Origin: Heliopora coerulea
Lineage: Eukaryota; Cnidaria; Anthozoa; Scleralcyonacea; Helioporidae
Direction of reading: 5' to 3'
DNA: 64,000 nucleotides
Assembly: GCA_030142905.1 (NCBI GenBank)
Contig: JASJOG010000008.1
Location: 806,001 to 870,000 of the forward strand
The translations under genes were made by a program, and so were the position numbers. The notes below the pieces were generated by a model. It saw only the letters and a program-made list of their open reading frames with translations, did not search any database and was not told the origin of the DNA. The first letter of the stretch is position 1; each line of letters begins with the position of its first letter. Of the stretch, positions 1 through 12,306 are shown piece after piece.

Positions 1-51
1 GAAGGCTTGGATTACAAATCTATGGGAAGAATGTACAGTGGTCTAGCTCAG
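1..51 (+). CDS. DNAH2: DNAH2 exon 1 of window (AAA1)
   Basis: Reads [17 protein letters not shown] in phase 0 up to a GTAAGT donor at 52. It belongs to AAA1 between P-loop and Walker B, and its true 5' end is outside the window. The intron 52-1307 shows only AT-rich sequence with no repeat or gene I can name. Confidence 0.88.
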
Positions 52-3000
52 GTAAGTCGACTCTTTGCAAAAATTCAGACTGACATAGTTAATAATTGCT
101 CTTTGCAACTAGAGCGTGTCTGGTTAGGTGAGGTTAATCTGCGTACATTTTTCTGTTGATGTAAACGAATGATATCATAATCGTTCGAAACTGTGGCGTA
201 GGTTGTCTGAATGGTTAAGGTATCCAGGCCAACTAAGCACATGGCTGTATTTAGTGAGACAGACATCATGTAAAGCACCGTTTTCCCGATATTTTACATT
301 ATTACTTACCTTTTCACAATTAACGCGATGTTGTGCAACTGGAATGGTCAGATGGAGCTAACGGACCAAATCAACTTCTCACACCATGATTTGCACTTAC
401 TTTTGAGCAATTTCATTTGTTTTATTCGAAACTTGCTTTGTTCAAAGTTCTCTATGTTTTATTTTCATTGCCCCTTGCAGACCTGAGGTTAGTCGATTTT
501 ATTAAATCCTGAATCAATGAAAATGTTATGGACAATTTATTTGCATACGAAGAATGGATCCAGGAGTTATAAAATACTGGGATCCTAGTGACCATCTTTG
601 GCATTTAAAAAGTTTAGAAAGTCTAAGGTCTATGAAATGACCTTCCTTTATCGTTTAGCTAATTTGAGGCCACTTAATTACAACCAAAATCATGACTTGT
701 AAATTTTCTAAGTGTATGAGCCTAATTCATTTTACCGAGCGAGACTATAATTTATGTTACACTTAAAACATAATTTCTGGCTGAAAACATATGTTTTTAT
801 GAGCTTCCCTGAAACTGGGGTCCGGACTACATGCCCCCTCCATCGTTTATCTCGCCTTGGCATACTTTTAAGAAAAGCTGAAATCGACAGACATCGATCG
901 ATTTTACACAGAGGTTTTATGCTGCAAAAAATTTAAACTCTTGTGCTGAAAAAAATCCTGGGAACTAAAATAGCAGATTGACTTGGAATCCTAAATTAGC
1001 ACTAAGCATTATTTGGTAAATTACATTTGCTGTAAATGTCGTCAAATTTACATATCAAAAAAAAGTGCCATGTAAAGGAAAATTTTGCTCTCAATTAAAT
1101 TTATTTTACGTTCATGAGTAAACTCCGAACTAAAGATTTATTCAACTAGGTAATTTTGCTCTGAACTTTACGGCATCGGGCAACTTGCGAAGTTTGAAGA
1201 TATACCCATAACCTGTTAAAAAACGCTTAGCATTGAAGTGTATTACATAGGTTCTTTGTTCTCGTTTCAACGTAACGAATGATACTTTTTCTATGTTTTG
1301 ACAACAGACCGGAGCTTGGGGGTGCTTTGATGAATTCAATCGTATCAACATTGAAGTATTGTCTGTAGTGGCTCAACAGATATTGTCAATCCTTTCGGCC
1401 CTCGCCAGTGGCCTTTCTCGCTTCGTATTTGAAGGACGGGAGATTAATTTGGTTTGGTCTTGTGGTATTTTTATCACCATGAATCCAGGTTAGTTAAAGG
1501 GAAACTGAAATGAAAGCAAGTAATAACGGAAAACACCAGACAAGCAGTAGGAGCATCTACTGTTTCGAAGTTGGAATATGTTATGCCAACTGAGCAACTT
1601 TAAACGAAGACTGAGAAATTAACATTGTTACATACAATAAGCAAATTCAATAGTTTGAGTGGCAAAAAGTCATGCTATTCGTTGTATTAAAGTCGTTGCT
1701 ACATCAGCAGCATATTTTTACGTTCATGGACGTGCCCCTGTGGTTTACACGACATTTCACCTTACTGTCACTCTAGAGTTCGGGCTCAACATAGATTTAG
1801 CCAGTGTTAGGGGTCTTAAAGTAACTCAATGCAGGAGCGCCATTCACTCGCCCGGAGCAAAAGTTCACTCATAGTCATTTCGATCATTGAATGGTCTGCG
1901 AAGTAACTTCAAATCAAAACATGATCTGACAATTAACATAAATTGATTTTTAAAGTAATCTTGTCACCTTGACTGAACGTACCGTACTGCATAAAATGAA
2001 AAACCTTTAGTTGAGTTACTGTGACACAACCCTGGGAGCTCGAATTCAAAAGTGAAATGCTGGGAGTTTGTCAAAGCAAACCACGCTGCCACAACGGAAT
2101 AGTAAAGAGTGACGCAGTTTTAATACGAACTTTCTAAACCAAAACCATGAAGTATAACTCTTCAGAATTCAAATAATTGACCTCCGTTGGGCCAAGGTTT
2201 CAGGTACTGTAGGCCGAGAAAATCAAGGGCGATCCGATAGCTGATTTCTACGAAAAGAAGCGAAAGCAATTTTTCGGACGTCTTCTATGCGCTGAATCAG
2301 TTCTTCGTAGGACTAAAATTACATCTTTGAAGAACCAGTCTCAATATTAAGTTCGATTATACATCGTCTTACAAGGGAAAGCCAGAGAAAAACTAGTTTA
2401 AATTGATTAAACGTAACATTGTTCCATTGGCTTTCATTGAGAATTGCGTAAATACTCAGATTGGACCAGTCACAGAGTATGGAGAAGTGCCAAGCCCAAC
2501 AGTTGCCACAAACCAACATTCAATTGAAGAACATTGATTTTCGTGAAAAGTCCTTGCCTAGCCGGTGATCAAGTGAAATAGAGGTGAACAGTTTGGGTAT
2601 TTAGAAAGGCAATTGCAGATAGATGAGAAAGAAAGGTGCTGGGTGCCTTTCTCTAAGTGTTGATGCCGATGTCAGTCGCAAAATGTTAATGTTTATTTTT
2701 GCTGCTACGACTGATCCACTGGCCCGACAAAGAAAGCATACAGAGGTTCTCAGATGATATATCGGAACAGAGATCTGTGACTGCGATTTTAATGTGATTA
2801 TTTGTGTAAGATAAGTATTTGAAGTCCCATAAAGTCCTCACATTGCTGTTCTTGGACCTCATGAGAATCTGATGGTTGCATGTGGGGTTGTGTGGCCTTA
2901 GTTTTTTTTTTCGGGATCACTGGAATTTTATATAGTTAATAATAGTAACGTCAGCTTGATAGTTACAAGATATTGATTTTTTTAAAGGTTACGCTGGCCG

Positions 3001-6000
3001 TACTGAGCTTCCGGACAATTTAAAGAGCATGTTTCGACCAATCTCAATGGTCGTTCCTGATTCAGCGATGATTGCTGAAATCATTTTGTTCGGCGAGGGA
3101 TTCAACAACACTAAGGTTTGCTAACTGTGTAACTATTAGCAACTATAACAGGCAATCACTTAGTTGCTTCACAAAATTTTTAAATGTTGTTAAATATCCA
3201 AATAAACACAAAGCGGTAAATTTGTCACATGAAGACGTGCATATACATAAGTACATATATGCATACATATATGCATACATGCATACATACATACATGTAC
3301 CTACATACTTACATTCATGTATACCAGTTGGCTATAGTCAATTGCAGTATGATCTGGAAACTCCACTAACTTCGAAGTGACTAACAACGAAAGAGAGAAA
3401 ATATAAAAAGTCGCTAATCAGACAAACGTCTTGGAACTTGATTCATGTTCAGGCTTCTATCCAGGATATGTTTTTATTTTTTAAATTTTTTCTATTTCTT
3501 TTCTTTTTATGAGAAAGCCGGTTAATATTAATAGGCATTCAAGGGAAACACTTAGGCTAGACCTTCTGCTGTGGACCTGCTATTTTACACGTCGTTCCTC
3601 CAAGTCATCAGAAGTGTTGGGGGTTTAAACCCCTACGGGGGCACAGAAAATTACATTTTTAAGTAGAAAAGTTTCAGAATATTATTATACTTAAGATAAT
3701 TAAAAGTTTAGGTCTTGAAGATTTGCTATTGCCTGATTTTGTTGTATCCAAGGTTCTGGCAAAGAAAGTCCATACATTATACTCATTGGCAGTACAACAG
3801 TTATCGAAGCAGGATCATTATGACTTTGGTCTTCGAGCTTTAACTTCAGTGTTGCGTTATGCTGGAAGGAAAAAGAGAGCAAACCCAGAAATGTCCGATG
3901 AAGAGGTAAATGTTTTCGAATCTATAAAGACCATCTATAATGGCCGATGTGTGTCTCTTTGTTTTTCCCCTTCCCTTTCATCTTGAAAAACATTGTAGTA
4001 GAATCCATCCATTATAAAACTAATCTGTGAAGTCTATAAATCTGTGGAATCAAGTTAGGTATACCCCACTCAACTGCGTGAAGTGCTTTCTTTCTCTAAA
4101 ATGATTTTACAGCTTGATCAATTGATGTAGTACACATTACAATGAAGTTGAACTTCTGATGACTTTCGGATCTGCTTATTTATTTGTCGTAGACTTCAAG
4201 CCACTTTTCATACGTTTTGTTTCCTCAAGATTTCTTTTAAATCAGTCTCCTTTTACCGAAATCAAAGGAAAAAGACCTGAATGCTTGTCACCAATAAGTC
4301 ATTTATTAAATATGTATTCTGGAAAGAACTAGCCGTACACACCTTATTCGTAAATGTCGCCTTATTTGACATTTTTTAGAGTATATCAGTAAGTCCTCGA
4401 GCCTCGTTGTGTAAGAAATTCAGAGATTTTCTCCCTCAAAAGAGGATGGAGGGCTGATTGATATTCGTTCAAATCATACCAAATGATAGCCTGTACATAA
4501 TTAAGGTCTATCATTGTACAGTTTTAATGCCTTCTTAGTTTTTATTGGCTACAAATGCCCAAATAGCGCAAATTTCTTACGTAACATCTACAGACGGTAG
4601 TTTTTAATCCATGGTGAATTTATGTCACATCTAAGCACACCGATTTTTATACATGTAGAAACTACGTCATTCCTGCAGACAGTTGTTTTCAGTCTACACA
4701 ACAACCTTTTAATTGTTTATAAAATAAACAATTGGTTTCTACCCCTTAGCATTTTTATCGGCACATGTTATAATTCAATACAACAATTGCTGAATTTGGG
4801 TTCTGCATGATGGCGAAAATTGCAAGGCCTGAGCTGTGTAATCCACCTCGGCCTTCGGCTTTGGCAGATTGCTCATAACTGGACCTTGATAATTCTCTCT
4901 TTAATGTTCAGCCTCATCCTGTAATTGTTAATTATTGTAATGAACTCGATTATTTTACTTCTTGGTGATGAACATCTTATATAATGTAATATCACTGTTA
5001 TTTAGGGACATACCTGTCATTCAATTCCTTCTAACCGACCCTTCATTTTTTGGGCTGTCCGATTGCTGGTCCACAGTTTAAAGATAACTTACTGATTTAT
5101 ATTTGAACCTAAGATATCGTTAAAACAGTATTTTATTCACGATATTATGGGCTTTTTTGAGGAGAAGGAAGGCTGGGGAGTTATTTATTTCTCAATTCAT
5201 AAACCGATCGCGAGGACTAAAAGCTCAAAAATAGTTACATGGTAAAGCCGTGATTGTCCTTTAGGCAGAGGAGGAGCTGTGATATTAAAGCCACAAAGTT
5301 CACCACGCGGCTGATTTTATCAGCCTCGGCCATTCCAGGTCAACGGTTCTGGGAGGACTCTGCAAACCAGCTTCAATTAGTTTATGCCAATCCCTTTTCC
5401 AGTCTCCTCTCGAAAAGAAAGTTTAATAAGGTTAGACTCAGGCTTTGGGTCAGTGGCGTCTAATAAATTTGGTTTGTCCTGATGAAGCTCAAACTTGTGG
5501 TTTATTTCTCAATATTTTCGGGAAACTGGAATATGATATGTGCGAAGTTAAAATGTTCACAATTAAACGTAAATATTGTTTTCTAAGCTTACATATATCA
5601 CGGGGATACGTAAGTGTCACTAATTATGGAGTTTCTTTATAATTTCAGGTAATTTTGCTTTCCATGAGAGATATGAATATCGCAAAACTGACTTCACAAG
5701 ATTTACCTCTATTTCTTGGAATTGTTCAAGATCTGTTCCCAGGTGTCGAAGCTCCAGTTATTGATTATGGCAAGGTAAGGGAGAAAAACAGACGATATTG
5801 GGTCCCGTTAAGACCTCGGCGGCTTGTTTATACTTGGCACGACAGAACCATAATTACATATATTTTTTTTGCACTTGTTTCTTTCCATATTCGTCGGGTT
5901 TTCATAGTTTGTCATAGATTAGTCACCACCTTTTGTTGTACGGATACAGACCAACATTACTGCCAAACGTTTGCGTGAGTTTGTAGATACTTGTCAGAGA

Positions 6001-9000
6001 AGCTAGATCCAATGTATGAAGATTTCGGATATGAAAATTACGAGTGGGTAATAAACAGTTTAAGTTTTTGCAACTAGGCGAAGAAGGCATAATGTAAGAG
6101 CGCTACTCTGGTTTGAAATATAGTATTCCAAATAAGTTACCTAATCTAATTAGGCTCACCACTTTGCGTGAATATCTCCCGAAAACTGAAGTGGAAATAC
6201 GATATATAAAATATAATAGTAAAGAAAAAAATGGGGTCAGCACATGAAGTGGGTATCTCCTGAAACTAAAATAGTATGAAAGTATATAAGGTCACCATGC
6301 AAAGTGGATGTCCATGTATATACTCAAATGGGTATCTCCCCGAAATTAAAACAGTGTAAGAATTACGCAGGGTCACCACATAACGTGAGTGTCTCCCCGG
6401 GGAAATACAAGGTAAAATAAATTAATCTGGAGTCACCACACGAAATGGGTATCTCCCCGGGACAAGATAGTATGTATGGGAAAAAAAGAAAGAAAGAAAA
6501 AAAAAAACAAAAACAAAAATTGAATAGGGGTTAATCCAAGGTGAATCCTAGAGTGTAAAATAAAAATAAATTCTTAATTGGCGAATTTCTACTGGGAGTC
6601 TAGTCAAAAGTAAGATCCAACATTTCGACACAAACTTTCAGTTTCTTCATTAGAGGTGTGAATGGTCGACACTAGGGGTCATATTTATAGTACCGGCAGT
6701 GGTATTTTTATGCTTATTTCTCAGGTCTCTGTAAGCTTCTAGAAATAGATTTCAGTCGTCCCTATTTAACGGATCGTCAGCATTGTGTTGAAATGCTACG
6801 CCTTAGATCCTCTGGAAGTAGTTGGGGTTGCAGGTAATGATGGCAGCATTTTCTCTTTCAATTTCGTCAAAACAGACCACGAAAGTGAATGAAACAATAC
6901 TTCCATCATTATTTGTTCGGAATTCGGACTGAGACTTTCCAAATTCATTTTTAAAAGACTTGGACTTGTGACTCGGGCTCGAGCGTTCTTCCTTGACACT
7001 GGGCCTAGCTAGATGACTCGTGATTTGATGGTCGAGTAACCTTGTTTTAGTTCTTTGACGAAAATACCAGTATTATTGGTTTGGTTTTATGAGCACAGAA
7101 AATATTGTACATGCAGCAAATTTTTGTGCGTCCATACACCTCCGGCCACTGTAAAGAGTTTGTTTTTCACTTACATCATATAAAAAGTGAGTTACGGCCT
7201 AGTTACCCTCTTCGTAATTAATCAATAAATTTAATCAAGAAATTTTATGCTGCGGGAAATCAGCTTCGTGAGACAACGTTTGTCTGAAAATTGTTATTTT
7301 AATGTTGGGAACATACTGTATTTGTGAACATGGAATAAATACACTAAAGATTCGCCCCTCGGATTTATAACTCGAAGACAGGAAGTCGTCTCTAGGATTC
7401 ATCACCCGAGCTTACTAGTTTGTAACTCAGGCTCGGACTTGAGCGTGATAAGTCGTACTCGTTATAAGGATTCGAGATTTAGTGATCTGACTACAACTCT
7501 GCACTGGCAACTGTAATATACAATTCCTGTACCACTCATGTTTCTTCTTTGTTTAGCTTCGAAACGTGATTCTGAAAGAACTGAAGCAAGCTGGTCTGCA
7601 AGAACATCCGACGACCGTTTTGAAGATCATTCAGCTTTATGAAACGAAAAATTCCAGGTAGCGACTGTTTCTACCAAGATGTTTTATGGTAATAATTAAA
7701 GTGGAGTTTAAACAAAGTAAAATTTGAGAAAATTGAGTGTTTAAATTAGCCTAGAGTGAAATGAGATGGAGACGGATGGGATGTATTAGCATGGCATAGG
7801 ATGGGATGGGATGGGATTGGATAGGACAGGATAGGATTGATGCATAGGTTTGGTTAGGATAGGATAAGATTGGTTTGGATGACATGGCATGCAATGGGAA
7901 AGGAAAGGAAGGGAAGGGAAGGGAAGGGAAATGAAATGAAATGAAATGAAGGGAAAAGAAAAGGGAAGGAGTGAATAGGATCAAATGGGACAGGATGAGA
8001 AGTTTATGTGCGCGAAATAAATTTGATAGTACCGAATGAAATGAAAATAGGTAAAACGGATTAAAATGCATGAGCATGAGTTGATCATGCTTCAATGGTG
8101 ATCTAGAATGTTTAATACAATCTTCAGTTTCTATGATGAACCTTCTTGAAGATTTAAAGTTTATTGACTGAGTTTCTTGGATTATAGATGGAGAATAAAT
8201 GCGAGCAGAAATCAAAAATACCAAATTATTCATCATAAAATGTTTTAATAAAAGTTATGCTTGAAAACGTTTCGACCCAGCGTTGGTTCATCATCAGGTC
8301 AAAAATGTTTAAAGTTTACTTCTTGAATAGAGTTTAAAAAGCAAATTACATTACGTTACATGTCCAAATTTCATGATGGCATAAAACTGCATATACATAT
8401 AATAGATGTTTTAAAAACAGTTCATAGATATTCATAACAAGACCACGCTTAGATGTCCCTCATCTAACCTCTTATTCAATGGTGGTTTTAGTTTGTGTAC
8501 ATAAAATGCCTCAAAAGTAAATGATCAAAATCGGAGTCAACCTTTGTTAGTACAGTGAAATCTTGTTTGCTGTAAAAATAGATGTGCATTCTAACTGAGT
8601 ATGTGTGTTAATGCTTACGATGTTGTCTTCTCTTTATTGAAAACGCCTTTCACTCGCTTCTCCAGTTAACGTGATGTCTGTTCCACATCCCGACTATCAC
8701 AGTCAATACATCAAAATAAATAAACAGACGCTGGACTGACGTATGGCCTGACGAGATGCTTCCTCACGCACATTCTTTTACAAAACAAGGGCTGATTCTT
8801 CACCGTTACACGAACGTTTACTCCGCTTTTTCACAAACGTATTTTTGACATGATGATCCAACGTTGCGTCGAAACATAGTCCATCACAACTTTTAAAAGT
8901 AATCAAAAATATTCCGAAAATTGGAAATAGGAACAAAGATTGCACTGGAGGAGCCATTCCAATCTTTGAATTTGTTTGTTTGGGAGAACGTCAAAAATAA

Positions 9001-12000
9001 AACGTTTAGTTAATTACTTTTAGACATTCTACAATGATTGTTGGTAAAACTGGTTCTGGTAAAAGTGTCAGTTGGCAGATGTTACAATTGGCTTTGTCCA
9101 CCATGAAGAAAGATGGAATTCAAGGTTATAATCTGGTCAAGGTAAAACTGCTATTTTCCAATAAAATGTTTGTTTATTTGATATAAAATTCTGTCCTGTA
9201 CGAACAAAATGTAAGACATACTGTAGTTCAGAGAATGTGGTAGCTTGGTGTTAATATAGATGTGCCACTAACCTTCCTCGCCATCATAGTCCGTGTACCT
9301 TCTTGGGAAGAACATCAGACTGTCGATCAGAAGGTCTCGAGTTCAAATGCTGTTCTGCACTAAGAAAACATTTGTGAGTTTACTAGATTAAGGTCTTGCA
9401 CACATATAACGTATAACATGTATAAACACGGTCAGGTAAAGATTTTATTCATTTATTAAAGCACCACATTACCATTTAATTTCACCGAAATGCGTACGTG
9501 TATGACTTTACCTCCCCTACTGAAGCTAAGCTGTTGAAAAGCAACCATACGGTCATATTCTAACTGGTTATTTTTATGGTTTGTAACTTTGCCTTCGTAG
9601 GAGTATCCGTTAAATCCCAAGGCTCTTTCTCTTGGAGAACTGTATGGTGAATTTGACCTGAATACCAACGAATGGACTGATGGGGTTCTATCGAGTGTAA
9701 TGCGACTAACGTGTTCAGGTGAGTGAATTACAAACGTACAATGGGCGTGTCTCTCAGTAGATTGTTGTTAGAATTTGAATTTCATTATTTCGACGGATCG
9801 TCTAGTTCGGTCTTATCTCTTTCATGGAGTTGTCATTTTCTTCCTATTTTGTTCACATTTGCAATGTAAGTTAGAGAAATTAATTAGAAAAATATTTTCT
9901 GTGCCCCATTTAATCACAAGTTATACAGTGGTATTACTTAAAAGCCAAGATATATAATAATGATAGAATAATATACTCATAGTTCGCCAAATTATTCTTT
10001 GTAGTCCTTGGGGCTGACTTTTCCACGTAAGAATATTTTCACGTTCCAGTCTTGAACTTTAATTTATATTCAGCCGTTTTAAGTGCAAAATGCGAGGCCG
10101 TTTGTCTTGGATAACTATTCCCAACCTTATTTAGAATGGGAGAGTTAGTAGGGCAAAAACAAACCGATTACAACACGTATCACAACACAAGTCGCCATGT
10201 AGTTTTCTGAGGTAGGGTTCGATCCGACTCCAAGCGGTTGTTCGATTATTGTTACCTTAGTTACCTTTTGTGTCTATTTATACTGGATAACCCTATCAGC
10301 TAGCGAGGCTGTTCTCTGAGGTCCAATAAGGACCACCCGTCATGGGTCCAGTGTTACAACAGAAGGGAACCGGAGTACCTTGAGAAAACTTGCGATGCTT
10401 GATAGAGTCAAACTGGACAACACTCTTCTCACATGAAACTAAGGTAACTTTTAACCAGACTACAGCTCGGATTTGAAACCAAACTCTAGGAGTAAGTACA
10501 TACTTACTTACTTACATGTACTTATTTACGTGTACATACTTACTTACATGTACTTACTTATTTACATGTACTTACTTACTTACTTACATGTACTTACTTA
10601 CATGTACTTACTTACATGTACTTACTTACATGTACTTACTTACATGTACTTACTTACTCACTTACTTACATGTACTTACTTACTCACTTACTTACATGTA
10701 CTTACTTACTCACTTACTTACATGTACTTACTTACTTACATGTACTTACTTACATGTACTTACTTACATGTACTTACTTACTCACTTACTTACATGTACT
10801 TACTTACTCACTTACTTACATGTACTTACTTACTTACATGTACTTACTTACATGTACTTACTTACATGTACTTACTTACTTACATGCACTTACTTACATG
10901 TACTTACTTACATGTACTTACTTACATGCACTTACTTACTTACATGCACTTACTTACTTACATGTACTTACATACTTACATGTACTTACTTACTTACATG
11001 TACTTACTTACATGTACTTACTTACATGTACTTACTTGCACGTACTTACTTACTCACTTACTTACATGTACTTACATGTACTTACTCACTTACTTACATG
11101 TACTTACTTACGTGTACTTACTTACTTACATGTACTTACATACTTACTTATGTGTACTTACTTACTTACATGTACTTACTCACTTACTTACACGTACTTA
11201 CTTATTTACGTGTACTTACTTACTTGCATGTACTTACTTACTCACTTACTTACATGTACTTACTTACTTACATGTACTTACTTACATGCACTTACTTACA
11301 TGCACTTACTTACTCACTTACTTACATGTACTTACTTACGTGTACTTACTTACTTACTTACATGTACTTACTTACATGTACTTACTTACATGTACTTACT
11401 TACTCACTTACTTACATGTACTTACTTACTTACATGTACTTACTTACATGTACTTACTTACTTACATGCACTTACTTACATGTACTTACTTACATGTACT
11501 TACTTACTCACTTACTTACATGTACTTACTTGCATGTACTTACTTACTCACTTACTTACATGTACTTACTTACTTACATGTACTTACTTACTTACATGTA
11601 CTTACTTACATGCACTTACTTACTTACATGCACTTACTTACTTACATGTACTTACATACTTACATGTACTTACTTACTTACATGTACTTACTTACATGTA
11701 CTTACTTACATGTACTTACTTGCACGTACTTACTTACTCACTTACTTACATGTACTTACATGTACTTACTCACTTACTTACATGTACTTACTTACGTGTA
11801 CTTACTTACTTACGTGTACTTACTTACTTACATGTACTTACATACTTACTTATGTGTACTTACTTATTTACATGTACTTACTCACTTACTTACACGTACT
11901 TACTTATTTACGTGTACTTACTTACTTGCATGTACTTACTTACTCACTTACTTACATGTACTTACTTACTTACATGTACTTACTTACATGCACTTACTTA

Positions 12001-12238
12001 CATGCACTTACTTACTCACTTACTTACATGTACTTACATGTACTTACTCACTTACTTACATGTACTTACTTACGTGTACTTACTTACTTACGTGTACTTA
12101 CTTACTTACATGTACTTACATACTTACTTATGTGTACTTACTTACTTATATGTACTTACTTACTTACATGTACTTACTCACTTACACGTACTTACTTATT
12201 TACGTGTACTTACTTACATGTACTTACTTACTTACATG

Positions 12239-12306
<68 letters not shown>

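Larger units (their letters stand above)
8228..8915 (-). mobile_element. Decayed Penelope-like element with inverted tails
   Basis: The ends are inverted repeats of about 70 bp: left 8228-8309 and right 8841-8911, both containing TGATGAT..CCAACG..G..TCGAAAC read outward. Between them, on the minus strand, 8450-8525 encodes [20 protein letters not shown], which resembles the C-terminus that follows the GIY-YIG domain in Penelope-like elements. The adjoining frames are broken by frameshifts and stops. The assignment rests on pattern recognition, not on a search. Confidence 0.55.

Noticed and set aside
7751..8236. Minus-strand frame of 161 codons rich in S, F, P and L
   Set aside because: Produced by GGGAT/GGGAA repeats; no domain pattern.
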